Origin: Pseudomonas tritici
GTDB lineage: Bacteria; Pseudomonadota; Gammaproteobacteria; Pseudomonadales; Pseudomonadaceae
DNA: 64,000 nucleotides
NCBI RefSeq assembly: GCF_014268275.3
Contig: NZ_CP077084.1
Location: 3,038,001 to 3,102,000 of the forward strand
Reading direction: 5' to 3'
Below the pieces are notes generated by a model, which was given only the letters and a program-made list of their open reading frames with translations, was not told the origin of the DNA and ran no database searches. This document shows, piece by piece, positions 57,758 to 64,000 of this stretch. The position numbers and the translations under genes were made by a program. Position 1 is the stretch's first letter, and every line of letters begins with the position of its first letter.

Positions 57758-57875
57758 CGAAATATTCCTTTCAGATCGGGTTTGACGGCCCTTGGAGCCG
57801 CCAAAAAATAAGTAAATTGCAGGCTTCAGGCATTGAAATACTGCGCATAGTGTGGTCGATAAATACCGATACTGC

Positions 57876-57923
57876 ACACTATGTAGTGGTCTGTTCTGTT
57901 TGTGGGCACACTATATGGTGTGT
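57876..57923. promoter_or_regulatory. Tandem NrdR boxes upstream of nrdB
   Basis: ACACTATGTAGTGGT (from 57876) and ACACTATATGGTGTG (from 57908) match the palindromic NrdR box consensus. Their starts are 32 bp apart, i.e. three helical turns, the spacing needed for cooperative NrdR binding. They lie 119-166 bases before the nrdB start in the 373-base gap, whose far end is a decayed REPIN. Assignment to NrdR is inferred from sequence match and position. Confidence 0.78.
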
Positions 57924-58005
57924 GGTTACGATGGTCAACGCGCAAGAGGGCAGTGAATGTCGCAGGCCTGCCAGCCGACCTGATCGATGAGGCGTACGCG
58001 TTTCC

Positions 58006-58093
58006 CTGTGGACGCTGGCTTGCCTGCGAAGGCATCGCCCCGGTGTGCCTGATGAACCCGGGCTTCTGCATCGCCGGCAAGCCAGCTTATACA
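58006..58093. repeat. Decayed REPIN between the sensor kinase and nrdB
   Basis: Left unit CTGTGGACGCTGGCTTGCC (from 58006), right unit GCCGGCAAGCCAGC (about 58073-58086), with several mismatches in both outer ends. It may mark the 3' end of the two-component operon. Confidence 0.75.
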
Positions 58094-58130
58094 TTCGGAC
58101 TGAGTAAGGCTTAGGGAGCCCGACTCAACC

Positions 58131-59435
58131 TCACACACTGATCTTGATCTGCGCGCACAATCCGCCTTCCGGGCGGTTACTCAAGGTCAGCGAGCCACCA
58201 ATCGCCACCACCAGTTGCTGGGCAATCGCCAGCCCCAGGCCGGTGCCGCCGGTGCCACGGTTGCGCGAGCTTTCGATGCGGTAGAACGGCTGCATCACCT
58301 GCACCAGTTCGTCCTCGGCAATGCCGGGGCCGTTATCCAAGACCTTGATCGACAATTCCCCGTTGGCCATCGAGCCCACTTCCAGTTGCGCGGAGCCGGC
58401 GAATTTCAGGGCGTTGTCCACCAGGTTCACCAGCACACGCCGCAGAGCGTGGGGGCGGGTGTCGAGGACCACCGCGCTTTTGCCGCTGAGGCTGACGTGT
58501 TTGTGCATGTCTTGGTAGTCGAACACCAGGCTGTCGAGGAACGCGTCGAGGTTGATGCGGTGGCTGGCTTCGGTCGCACCGTGGACGCTGCGCGCATAGG
58601 CCACGCCTTCGCGTACCAGGTGTTCCATCTCGCTCAGGTCGCCCCAGAGTTTGTCGCGGTCGGCGGAGTCGTCCATGAATTCGGCGCGCAGTTTCATGCG
58701 GGTGATCGGGGTTTGCAGGTCATGGGAAATGGCCGCCAGGATCTGCATACGTTCCTTGAGGTATTCGGCGATACGTTTTTGCATTTCATTGAACGCGGCG
58801 GCGGCATGCGCGACTTCGGTCGGGCCATTCTCGTCGAGCAGCGTGGGATGTGCGTTGGGGTCCAGGGTTTCCACCGCGCGGGCCAGGCGCGTCAGCGGGC
58901 GGATGGCCAGGCGCACGGCAAACCAGGTACAGCCGAGCAGCAGTGCCAGTTGCAGCACCAGTACCACCGGCAACCAGTAGGCGACGGGGACCATCGCGGG
59001 GCGCACGTCGATGGTGATCGGGCTGCCATCCGCCAGGGTCAGGTGCGCCTGGAAGTGTTTTTGCAGGCCGGGGATGTCGCGCAAGGTCAGCGCGTAGCGT
59101 TCACCCAATGCATCAGCAATCGAGGTGGCGGCCATGGGCACAGCGTTGCTGCTCATCGGCTCACCGGTTTCGCCGTCGTCGAGCAGGTAGCGGTAATTCT
59201 GCCGGTCGAGACGCGGTAGCCAGCTGGCGCGCTCGTTGGCGGGCAGACGGTCGAGGATCGCCACCGAGGTGGACACATCGTTTTCCAGGTTGCCCAACAT
59301 GGCGGTGCGCGCGCTGATGTAGCGCTCGTAGAACTGCGCACTGAAAGACAGGCCATGGGCGCAGACCAGGCTGATCAAGAAGATCAGCGACAACTGCGAC
59401 GCCAGGGTGCGGGGCCAGCCAAGCTTGAAGCTCAT
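58131..59435 (-). CDS. Sensor histidine kinase (EnvZ/OmpR-type partner)
   Basis: Inner-membrane kinase of 434 residues. Two membrane spans (about 12-32 and 152-172) enclose a periplasmic sensor of about 115 residues; HAMP follows (RPLTRLARAVETLDP). HisKA has phospho-acceptor His238 in AAISHDLQTPITRMKL, and HATPase_c has VLVNLVDNALKFA, DNGPGIA and GTGLGLAIAQQL. It overlaps the response-regulator gene by 4 bases, so the two are made together. The signal is unknown. Confidence 0.92.
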   Translation of the reverse strand: MSFKLGWPRTLASQLSLIFLISLVCAHGLSFSAQFYERYISARTAMLGNLENDVSTSVAILDRLPANERASWLPRLDRQNYRYLLDDGETGEPMSSNAVPMAATSIADALGERYALTLRDIPGLQKHFQAHLTLADGSPITIDVRPAMVPVAYWLPVVLVLQLALLLGCTWFAVRLAIRPLTRLARAVETLDPNAHPTLLDENGPTEVAHAAAAFNEMQKRIAEYLKERMQILAAISHDLQTPITRMKLRAEFMDDSADRDKLWGDLSEMEHLVREGVAYARSVHGATEASHRINLDAFLDSLVFDYQDMHKHVSLSGKSAVVLDTRPHALRRVLVNLVDNALKFAGSAQLEVGSMANGELSIKVLDNGPGIAEDELVQVMQPFYRIESSRNRGTGGTGLGLAIAQQLVVAIGGSLTLSNRPEGGLCAQIKISV

Positions 59436-60172
59436 TGATCGGCCCCGAGGATTTTCACCGGCAGCGAGAACACATAGCCCTCGCTGCGCACCGTCTTGAT
59501 ATAGGCCGGTTCGCGGGCGTCATCCAGCAGGCGCTGGCGCAGGCGGCTCACCAGCAGGTCGATGGAGCGGTCGTACAGGTCGGCGTCGCGGCCCTGGGTC
59601 AGGTTGAGCAACTGGTCGCGGTTGAGCACGCGTTGGGGGTGGTCGAGGAACACCCGCAACAGGCGGTATTCGGCGCCACTCAGGGCCACCAGGGTGTCGT
59701 CCGTGTCGAGCAGGTGGCGTGCGGTGGTGTCCAGGCGCCAACGGCCAAACCGGAGCAAACGACCGGTCTCGCTGATGATCAGGTTCGGCGGCAACATCCG
59801 TGTGCGGCGCAGTACCGCGTTGATACGTGCCAGCAGTTCACGGGCGGCGAACGGTTTGACCAGGTAATCGTCAGCGCCCATTTCCAGGCCGATAATGCGG
59901 TCGGTTTCATCGTTGCGCGCGGTGAGCATCAGCACTGGCGTGGCCTTGTGCTTGCCCACTCGCAGCTCGCGGCACAGCTGCAAGCCGTCGTCGCCCGGCA
60001 TCATGATATCCAGCACGATCAAGTCCACCGGGGTGGTGTCGAGGAAGCTGCGCATCTGGCGCCCGTCGGCGACCACGGTGGTGCGCAGGCCGTTTTTCTT
60101 CAGGTAGTTGCCTACCAGTTCACGGATCTCCCGGTCGTCATCGACAATCAGGATGTGATCGACATGATCCAT
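59432..60172 (-). CDS. OmpR/PhoB-family response regulator
   Basis: Transcription factor of 246 residues. The receiver domain (about 6-120) has acidic pocket DDD at 11-13, phospho-acceptor Asp55 (LIVLDIMMPGDDG), the conserved Thr (MLTARND) and Lys (DYLVKPFAA). The C-terminal winged helix (about 150-240) contains EYRLLRVFLDHPQRVLNRDQ and YDRSIDLLVSRLRQ. First gene of the pair with the sensor kinase. It lies near nrdB, but targets cannot be read from the window. Confidence 0.93.
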   Translation of the reverse strand: MDHVDHILIVDDDREIRELVGNYLKKNGLRTTVVADGRQMRSFLDTTPVDLIVLDIMMPGDDGLQLCRELRVGKHKATPVLMLTARNDETDRIIGLEMGADDYLVKPFAARELLARINAVLRRTRMLPPNLIISETGRLLRFGRWRLDTTARHLLDTDDTLVALSGAEYRLLRVFLDHPQRVLNRDQLLNLTQGRDADLYDRSIDLLVSRLRQRLLDDAREPAYIKTVRSEGYVFSLPVKILGADQ

Positions 60173-60316
60173 GCTGCCACCCTCGTTAAATACTCAGTGC
60201 GCGCAGTCTAGCCATTGGCGCCGCTGCTGCCTTGTGCCCTTTGTATTGCAGTGTATCTGGCGATAATGAGATACACGACGAAGCAAAAAAACGCTCAACG
60301 AACGTATCGGCCTGCG

Positions 60317-61720
60317 CTAGAGGGCGCTACCCAGCAGCGCCTCAAACACCTGCTGCACCCGTGGCTCGTCACTGTGGGCCACATTGAAGCGCATCAAGTC
60401 GCGGTGCGCCGGGTCATAACCAAACAGCGCGCCCGGCGCCAGCACCATGCCTTGTTTCAATGCCGCCTGGGCCAGCTGCTCGCCGTTGATCCCAGGCGGC
60501 AGGTGCGCCCAGATAAACATCCCGCCTTCGTAACCCATGGGTAATTCGCAGCCGCAACGCTTGAGCCATTGCTCGACCCGCCCACCGGCCTCCATCAAGC
60601 GCTGCACCATGCGCTTGCGGTGCTTGGCGTAGCTGCCTTCGCTGAGCATGCGGTACACGATCTGCTCGAACAGCTCCGAGGTCACGCCGCCGCTCATCAA
60701 CTTCATATTGGTCAGGTTGGCCGCCAATTGCGGCGCGGCGACCACGAAGCTGACACGGGCGTTGGCGCTGAGGATCTTGGAGAACCCCGACAAGTAGGTG
60801 ACTTGGTCCAAGCCGGCGAGGGCAGCCAGGCGCGGCGGTGGGTTGGGGTGCAGGTCGCCGTAGAGATCATCCTCGACGATATGGCAATGGTAGTGCTGGG
60901 TCAGTTGCAACAAGCGAAACGCTTGGCCAGGGCTGAAGGAGTGGCCGGTGGGGTTCTGCAGCACGCTGGTGGTGAGGTACAGGCTGGGTCGGTGTTCGGC
61001 CAACAGTTGTTCAAGTGCAGTAAAATCAAAACCGTCGGGGCGGCGCTGGATCGTCACGACCTTGACCCCATGCAGGGCCAGGTTGGCGTGGAAGTTGAAG
61101 TAGCATGGCGTATCCAGCAGCACGGTGTCGCCGGGGCGCGCCAGCAGGCGCATCAGCATGTCCAGGCCTTGCACGGTGTTGGGGGTGGTGATGATCTGCT
61201 CCACCGATACCGACAACCCTTCGCCGTGGAGTTTCTGTTGCAAGGCCTGGCGCAACTGTAATAGCCCGGCCGGTGTGCCCAGCCCGGCGATGCGCAACGA
61301 GGGCGCACGCACCACGCTGCGCATGGTTTGGCGAATGGCTTCGCTGTCCAGCCACGCTTCCGGCAAGTGGCCGCCACCGGGGCGCAGGTCGCCATATGCC
61401 GTGGCAAGCGGGCGGCGCAGTACGCTGAGCAGGTCCTGAGGCAGTAAATCAACCCAGTTCGCCGTGGCCGGGCGCACGCGGTCTATTGCTACGAAATAGC
61501 CACGACCTTGACGGGAGGTCAGCAGATTGCGCCCGCGCAGACGGTCGAGGGCTTCGTTGAGGGTGAATTTGCTCACGCCCAGGGTCTGGGTCAGCTCGCG
61601 CACCGACGGTAACTGGCTGCCGGGCGCCCATTCACCGTTTTCGATGGCCTGGCTGAACGCCTCCACAATCTGTTGCACCTTAGAGGTGCCCTCTATAAAG
61701 GCAATGGCCGATACGAACAT
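60317..61720 (-). CDS. MocR-type regulator (GntR HTH + aminotransferase fold)
   Basis: PLP-dependent regulator of 467 residues. The winged helix (about 12-78) reads GSQLPSVRELTQTLGVSKFT, ALDRLRGRNLLTSRQGRGYF. The aminotransferase fold follows, with the SVLQNPTGHSF substrate-site motif and the probable PLP lysine in YLSGFSKILSANARVSFV. It differs considerably from the MocR at 21440, so the two are not recent copies. It is divergent from a LysE exporter with a symmetric box between them, so it probably controls that gene in response to an amino acid or related amine. Confidence 0.88.
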   Translation of the reverse strand: MFVSAIAFIEGTSKVQQIVEAFSQAIENGEWAPGSQLPSVRELTQTLGVSKFTLNEALDRLRGRNLLTSRQGRGYFVAIDRVRPATANWVDLLPQDLLSVLRRPLATAYGDLRPGGGHLPEAWLDSEAIRQTMRSVVRAPSLRIAGLGTPAGLLQLRQALQQKLHGEGLSVSVEQIITTPNTVQGLDMLMRLLARPGDTVLLDTPCYFNFHANLALHGVKVVTIQRRPDGFDFTALEQLLAEHRPSLYLTTSVLQNPTGHSFSPGQAFRLLQLTQHYHCHIVEDDLYGDLHPNPPPRLAALAGLDQVTYLSGFSKILSANARVSFVVAAPQLAANLTNMKLMSGGVTSELFEQIVYRMLSEGSYAKHRKRMVQRLMEAGGRVEQWLKRCGCELPMGYEGGMFIWAHLPPGINGEQLAQAALKQGMVLAPGALFGYDPAHRDLMRFNVAHSDEPRVQQVFEALLGSAL

Positions 61721-61738
61721 GCAAATTCCTTGTCTTTG

Positions 61739-61754
61739 CCGGTTATTTTACCGG
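61739..61754. promoter_or_regulatory. Candidate MocR operator between mocR and the LysE exporter
   Basis: CCGGT-TATTTT-ACCGG is a 5-bp inverted repeat in the 123-base gap, 19-34 bases from the mocR start. It could bind MocR or another dimeric regulator; MocR sites are often direct repeats, so this is a weak assignment. Confidence 0.4.
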
Positions 61755-61843
61755 TGAAGTTCGGGCGAATTAGGCCTCACTTTACCTGCCCTGCGCAACG
61801 CCCACTGCCTAGACTGCTGGCTCTCTTCCTCGGGGCCCCGGCC

Positions 61844-62476
61844 ATGACCAGTGCGTTAACCCTCTCTTCGTTTCTCTACTTCCTGCTGTTTTGCGCCACC
61901 ATGACGTTCAGCCCTGGCCCCATGACCCTGCTGCTGTTGAGCCTGGGCTTGCGCGACGGCCTGCGCCGTTCGATCCCGGCGCAGGTCGGTGCCAGTGTGT
62001 CGTACCTGATATCGATCCTGATCTTCGCCGTGGGCTTCTCGGAGTTGATCAAGGGCAACCTTGCCATCACCCAGGGCATCCAGATTGTCGGTGTGGCCTA
62101 CATCCTGTACCTGGCCTACAAACAGTGGACCAGCAGCGGCCCGTCGATCGACCGCGTCGGCGCTGTGGAGGGCTCGCGCAGCCTGTTCGGCAAGGGTTTG
62201 CTGACCGGGTTTTCCAACCCCAAGACCCTCATCATGTTCAGCGCAGTGTTCCCGCAGTTCGCCGGGACCGGTGGGCAGGGTTCGACGGTGGACATTGCCA
62301 TCCTTGGCATGACGTTCCTGGTGCTGCAATTCGCCAGCGGCTGCCTGTATTGCTACTTCGGCCAGCGCATCAAGCATGTGTTGGAAAACCCCAAGCGCCG
62401 CGTGGTGTTGCAGCGGGTCACGGCAGTATTGCTGCTGGGCGTGGCGCTGATGCTGGCGCGAGGCTTTTCCCACTGA
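61844..62476 (+). CDS. LysE/RhtB-family exporter
   Basis: Small membrane exporter of amino acids or analogues, 210 residues, about six spans. The N-terminal half has TFSPGPMTLLLLSLGLRDG, the RhtB/LysE signature; GFSNPKTLIMFSAVFPQF is the second conserved motif. The start at 61844 (MTSALTLSSF) gives a proper first span; earlier in-frame codons reach into the opposite-strand mocR. The neighbouring MocR regulator suggests that its expression follows an amine/amino-acid signal. Substrate unknown. Confidence 0.88.
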   Translation: MTSALTLSSFLYFLLFCATMTFSPGPMTLLLLSLGLRDGLRRSIPAQVGASVSYLISILIFAVGFSELIKGNLAITQGIQIVGVAYILYLAYKQWTSSGPSIDRVGAVEGSRSLFGKGLLTGFSNPKTLIMFSAVFPQFAGTGGQGSTVDIAILGMTFLVLQFASGCLYCYFGQRIKHVLENPKRRVVLQRVTAVLLLGVALMLARGFSH

Positions 62477-62558
62477 GGGTTTTGAGCTTATGAAGGGTAG
62501 TGGCGATTTGCCGGTACCCTGATAGACTCCAGGCAATCACTCAGGATTTCATCTCATC

Positions 62559-63617
62559 ATGTCAGCTGCAGAAGGACACGGGCTTCGGCTTGCTTCACGG
62601 CTGTACAAATCCCGTACCCTCGGGCTGACGCTAGGCTTTGTGTGCGTGGTGTTCGGGATGTATCCGCTGGACCCCGCATGGTGGGTGTGGGCCTGGATGG
62701 TCATCAACGCGTTTGTCTGGCCGCACCTGGCGTTTCAACTGACCTTACGCACCGCCAATGCACTGCGCAGCGAACGACGCCACCTGCTGTTCGATTCGTT
62801 TTGCGGTGGGTTCTGGGTCGGCGCCATGCACTTTAATCCACTGCCCAGCGTGACCACGTTGTCGATGATGACCATGAACAACGTGGCCATCGGCGGTCCC
62901 CGCTTCATGCTGGCGGGGTGGGTGGCGCAGGCGCTCGGCATCGGCACCTCGTTACTGTTATTCGCCCCCGCTTTTATCGCGGTGACGACCCAAACCCAAC
63001 TCTATGCCTGCCTGCCGATCCTGATGCTGTATCCGTTGGCATTGGGCTGGATCTGCTATCGCCAGGCGGTGACGCTGGCGCGCCACAAGCGCGAGCTTTT
63101 GGCGCTGAGCCGTACTGACAGCCTGTCCGGCCTGCTCAATCATGGCGCCTGGAAGGATCACCTTGAAATCGAATTCCAACGCTGCCGCCGAGGTTTCTCA
63201 CGCGGCGCCATCGCGTTGATCGATATCGACCACTTCAAGACCATCAACGACACCTACGGCCATGTCACCGGTGATATCGTCCTGCGCCAATTGAGCAAAG
63301 TCCTGCGCCAGAACCTGCGCGCCACCGACCTGGCCGGGCGTTACGGTGGTGACGAATTCTGCGTGATCCTGCCGGACATGCCGCTTAACCGCGCCACCGA
63401 AGTGATGGACGCGTTGCGCGATCGCTTCAACGCCCTGGCCTACGCCCAGGACCCGACCTTACGTGCCAGTTTGAGCATCGGCCTGGCGCCGTATCAGCCG
63501 ACCCATGCCGACTCCACAAGCTGGTTGAACGACGCCGACCAGGCGTTGTACGAGGCCAAGAGCAGCGGGCGCAACCGCGTCAGCTCCACGAAGGGGAGTT
63601 GGTTGCGATCGGTCTAG
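62559..63617 (+). CDS. MASE2-GGDEF diguanylate cyclase (AdrA/DgcC-like)
   Basis: Membrane cyclase of 352 residues making cyclic di-GMP. The N-terminal MASE2 sensor (about 15-165) is recognisable from FVWPHLAFQL and CGGFWVGAMHFNPLPSV and spans the membrane several times. The C-terminal domain has intact GGDEF (263-267), with an RxxD inhibitory site (RATD) five residues before. AdrA/DgcC proteins with this architecture promote cellulose production in enterics; a cellulose link here is only by analogy. It is the third c-di-GMP gene of the window. Confidence 0.9.
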   Translation: MSAAEGHGLRLASRLYKSRTLGLTLGFVCVVFGMYPLDPAWWVWAWMVINAFVWPHLAFQLTLRTANALRSERRHLLFDSFCGGFWVGAMHFNPLPSVTTLSMMTMNNVAIGGPRFMLAGWVAQALGIGTSLLLFAPAFIAVTTQTQLYACLPILMLYPLALGWICYRQAVTLARHKRELLALSRTDSLSGLLNHGAWKDHLEIEFQRCRRGFSRGAIALIDIDHFKTINDTYGHVTGDIVLRQLSKVLRQNLRATDLAGRYGGDEFCVILPDMPLNRATEVMDALRDRFNALAYAQDPTLRASLSIGLAPYQPTHADSTSWLNDADQALYEAKSSGRNRVSSTKGSWLRSV

Positions 63618-63665
63618 TGGGGTAGGGTGTGGCGGCACCCTCCCACAAAAAACAAGGATCGGTTC

Positions 63666-64000
63666 ATGCACTTCAACTTCCCGCGTACTCTCCTGGCCGC
63701 CACCCTGGCCTTGTCCTTCGCCGTGCCGGCCTACAGCGCCGAACCCCATAAACAGATCCAGGCGCAGTCCGAACAGTACAAGGCCGAAGCCCTGAAATTG
63801 CTGGAACGCCTGGTGAACATTGACTCGGGTTCGGGTTATGAGCCGGGCCTGACCCAAGTGCGCGACATCGCTGTTGATGAACTGAAACAACTGGGCTTCA
63901 GCATCGAGTTGGTACCGGATAAAGCGGCCAATAACAGTCATGTGGTTGCCACGCTCAAGGGCACCGGCAAAGCCAAGATCCTGCTGATGGCCCACATGGA
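63666..64000 (+). CDS. Exported M20 glutamate carboxypeptidase (CPG2-like), truncated by window edge
   Basis: The first 111 codons are visible. MHFNFPRTLLAATLALSFAV is a signal peptide, probably cleaved after AYSA, so the enzyme is periplasmic. The mature start (YKAEALKLLERLVNIDSGSG) and the visible end LLMAHMD, which begins the metal-binding His-x-Asp of M20 peptidases, match carboxypeptidase G2, which cleaves C-terminal glutamate from folates and related compounds. Family length is near 415 residues, so about 300 lie beyond the right edge. AAGGA lies about 10 bases before the ATG. Confidence 0.85.
   Translation, partial: MHFNFPRTLLAATLALSFAVPAYSAEPHKQIQAQSEQYKAEALKLLERLVNIDSGSGYEPGLTQVRDIAVDELKQLGFSIELVPDKAANNSHVVATLKGTGKAKILLMAHM

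Overview
This 64 kb window is a stretch of chromosome from a fluorescent pseudomonad, most likely the Pseudomonas fluorescens group. The base composition is GC-rich and the genes are densely packed. The mannitol operon (mtlR-mtlEFGKD), the muxABC-opmB efflux operon, GlgE-pathway genes and a free-standing AroA of the P. fluorescens type are all present. Most larger gaps contain the TGTGGGAGCTGGCTTGCC-type REP/REPIN repeats typical of this group. I see no tRNA, rRNA, CRISPR array, prophage, transposase or plasmid gene. Both edges cut a gene: mtlD on the left and an M20 carboxypeptidase on the right.

Layout, left to right. (1) 1-6.8 kb: mannitol catabolism on the minus strand. The AraC-type activator MtlR is followed by the ABC importer MtlEFGK and mannitol dehydrogenase MtlD; the operon must continue past the left edge. 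The mtlR-mtlE gap contains a tandem direct repeat touching a sigma70-like promoter, with an A-rich CA motif further down the predicted leader. (2) 6.9-18 kb: a glycosyltransferase, thiol peroxidase with a clear terminator, and muxABC-opmB (two RND pumps, adaptor, outer-membrane channel). (3) 18-25.5 kb: an inverted-repeat element nested in a REPIN, an MHYT-GGDEF-EAL protein (MucR-like), an SDR oxidoreductase, a MocR regulator, CcoG, a small DUF protein, an MgtC-family protein and a frameshifted proline-rich microprotein. (4) 25.7-33.5 kb: glgE, treS fused to maltokinase, and glgB, a route from trehalose to branched alpha-glucan. (5) 33.5-38 kb: a diguanylate cyclase, a cytosolic hybrid histidine kinase and an exported CAP protein.

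(6) 38-41.5 kb: an L-2-hydroxyglutarate cassette (FadR/LhgR-type repressor, LhgO, MHS transporter) with two matching operator palindromes. (7) 41.5-46 kb: three regulator-centred units (MFS/LysR, GNAT, TetR/quinone reductase) separated by a cluster of palindromic repeats. (8) 46-55.9 kb: mostly housekeeping and metabolic genes: aroA with a TTG start, UPF0149, a dienoyl-CoA isomerase with nudC, a TauE/SafE permease, phosphatidylcholine synthase, an RNA methyltransferase, a DUF1289 protein, and a LysR/alcohol-dehydrogenase/lipoprotein-monooxygenase unit. (9) 55.9-60.2 kb: a more AT-rich patch with a DUF2188 gene and an orphan plus-strand terminator, then nrdB with tandem NrdR boxes but no adjacent nrdA, then an OmpR-type two-component system. 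(10) 60.3-64 kb: a MocR regulator divergent from a LysE exporter, a MASE2 diguanylate cyclase, and the start of an exported glutamate carboxypeptidase.

I found no clearly novel multi-gene system. The most informative items are the reconstructed mtl promoter, the paired LhgR-like operators, the NrdR-controlled nrdB lacking nrdA, the AroA with Phe at the position homologous to E. coli Pro101, the element inserted inside a REPIN with a likely target duplication, and the orphan terminator near DUF2188. All protein functions are read from sequence motifs and memory of families; no database search was run.
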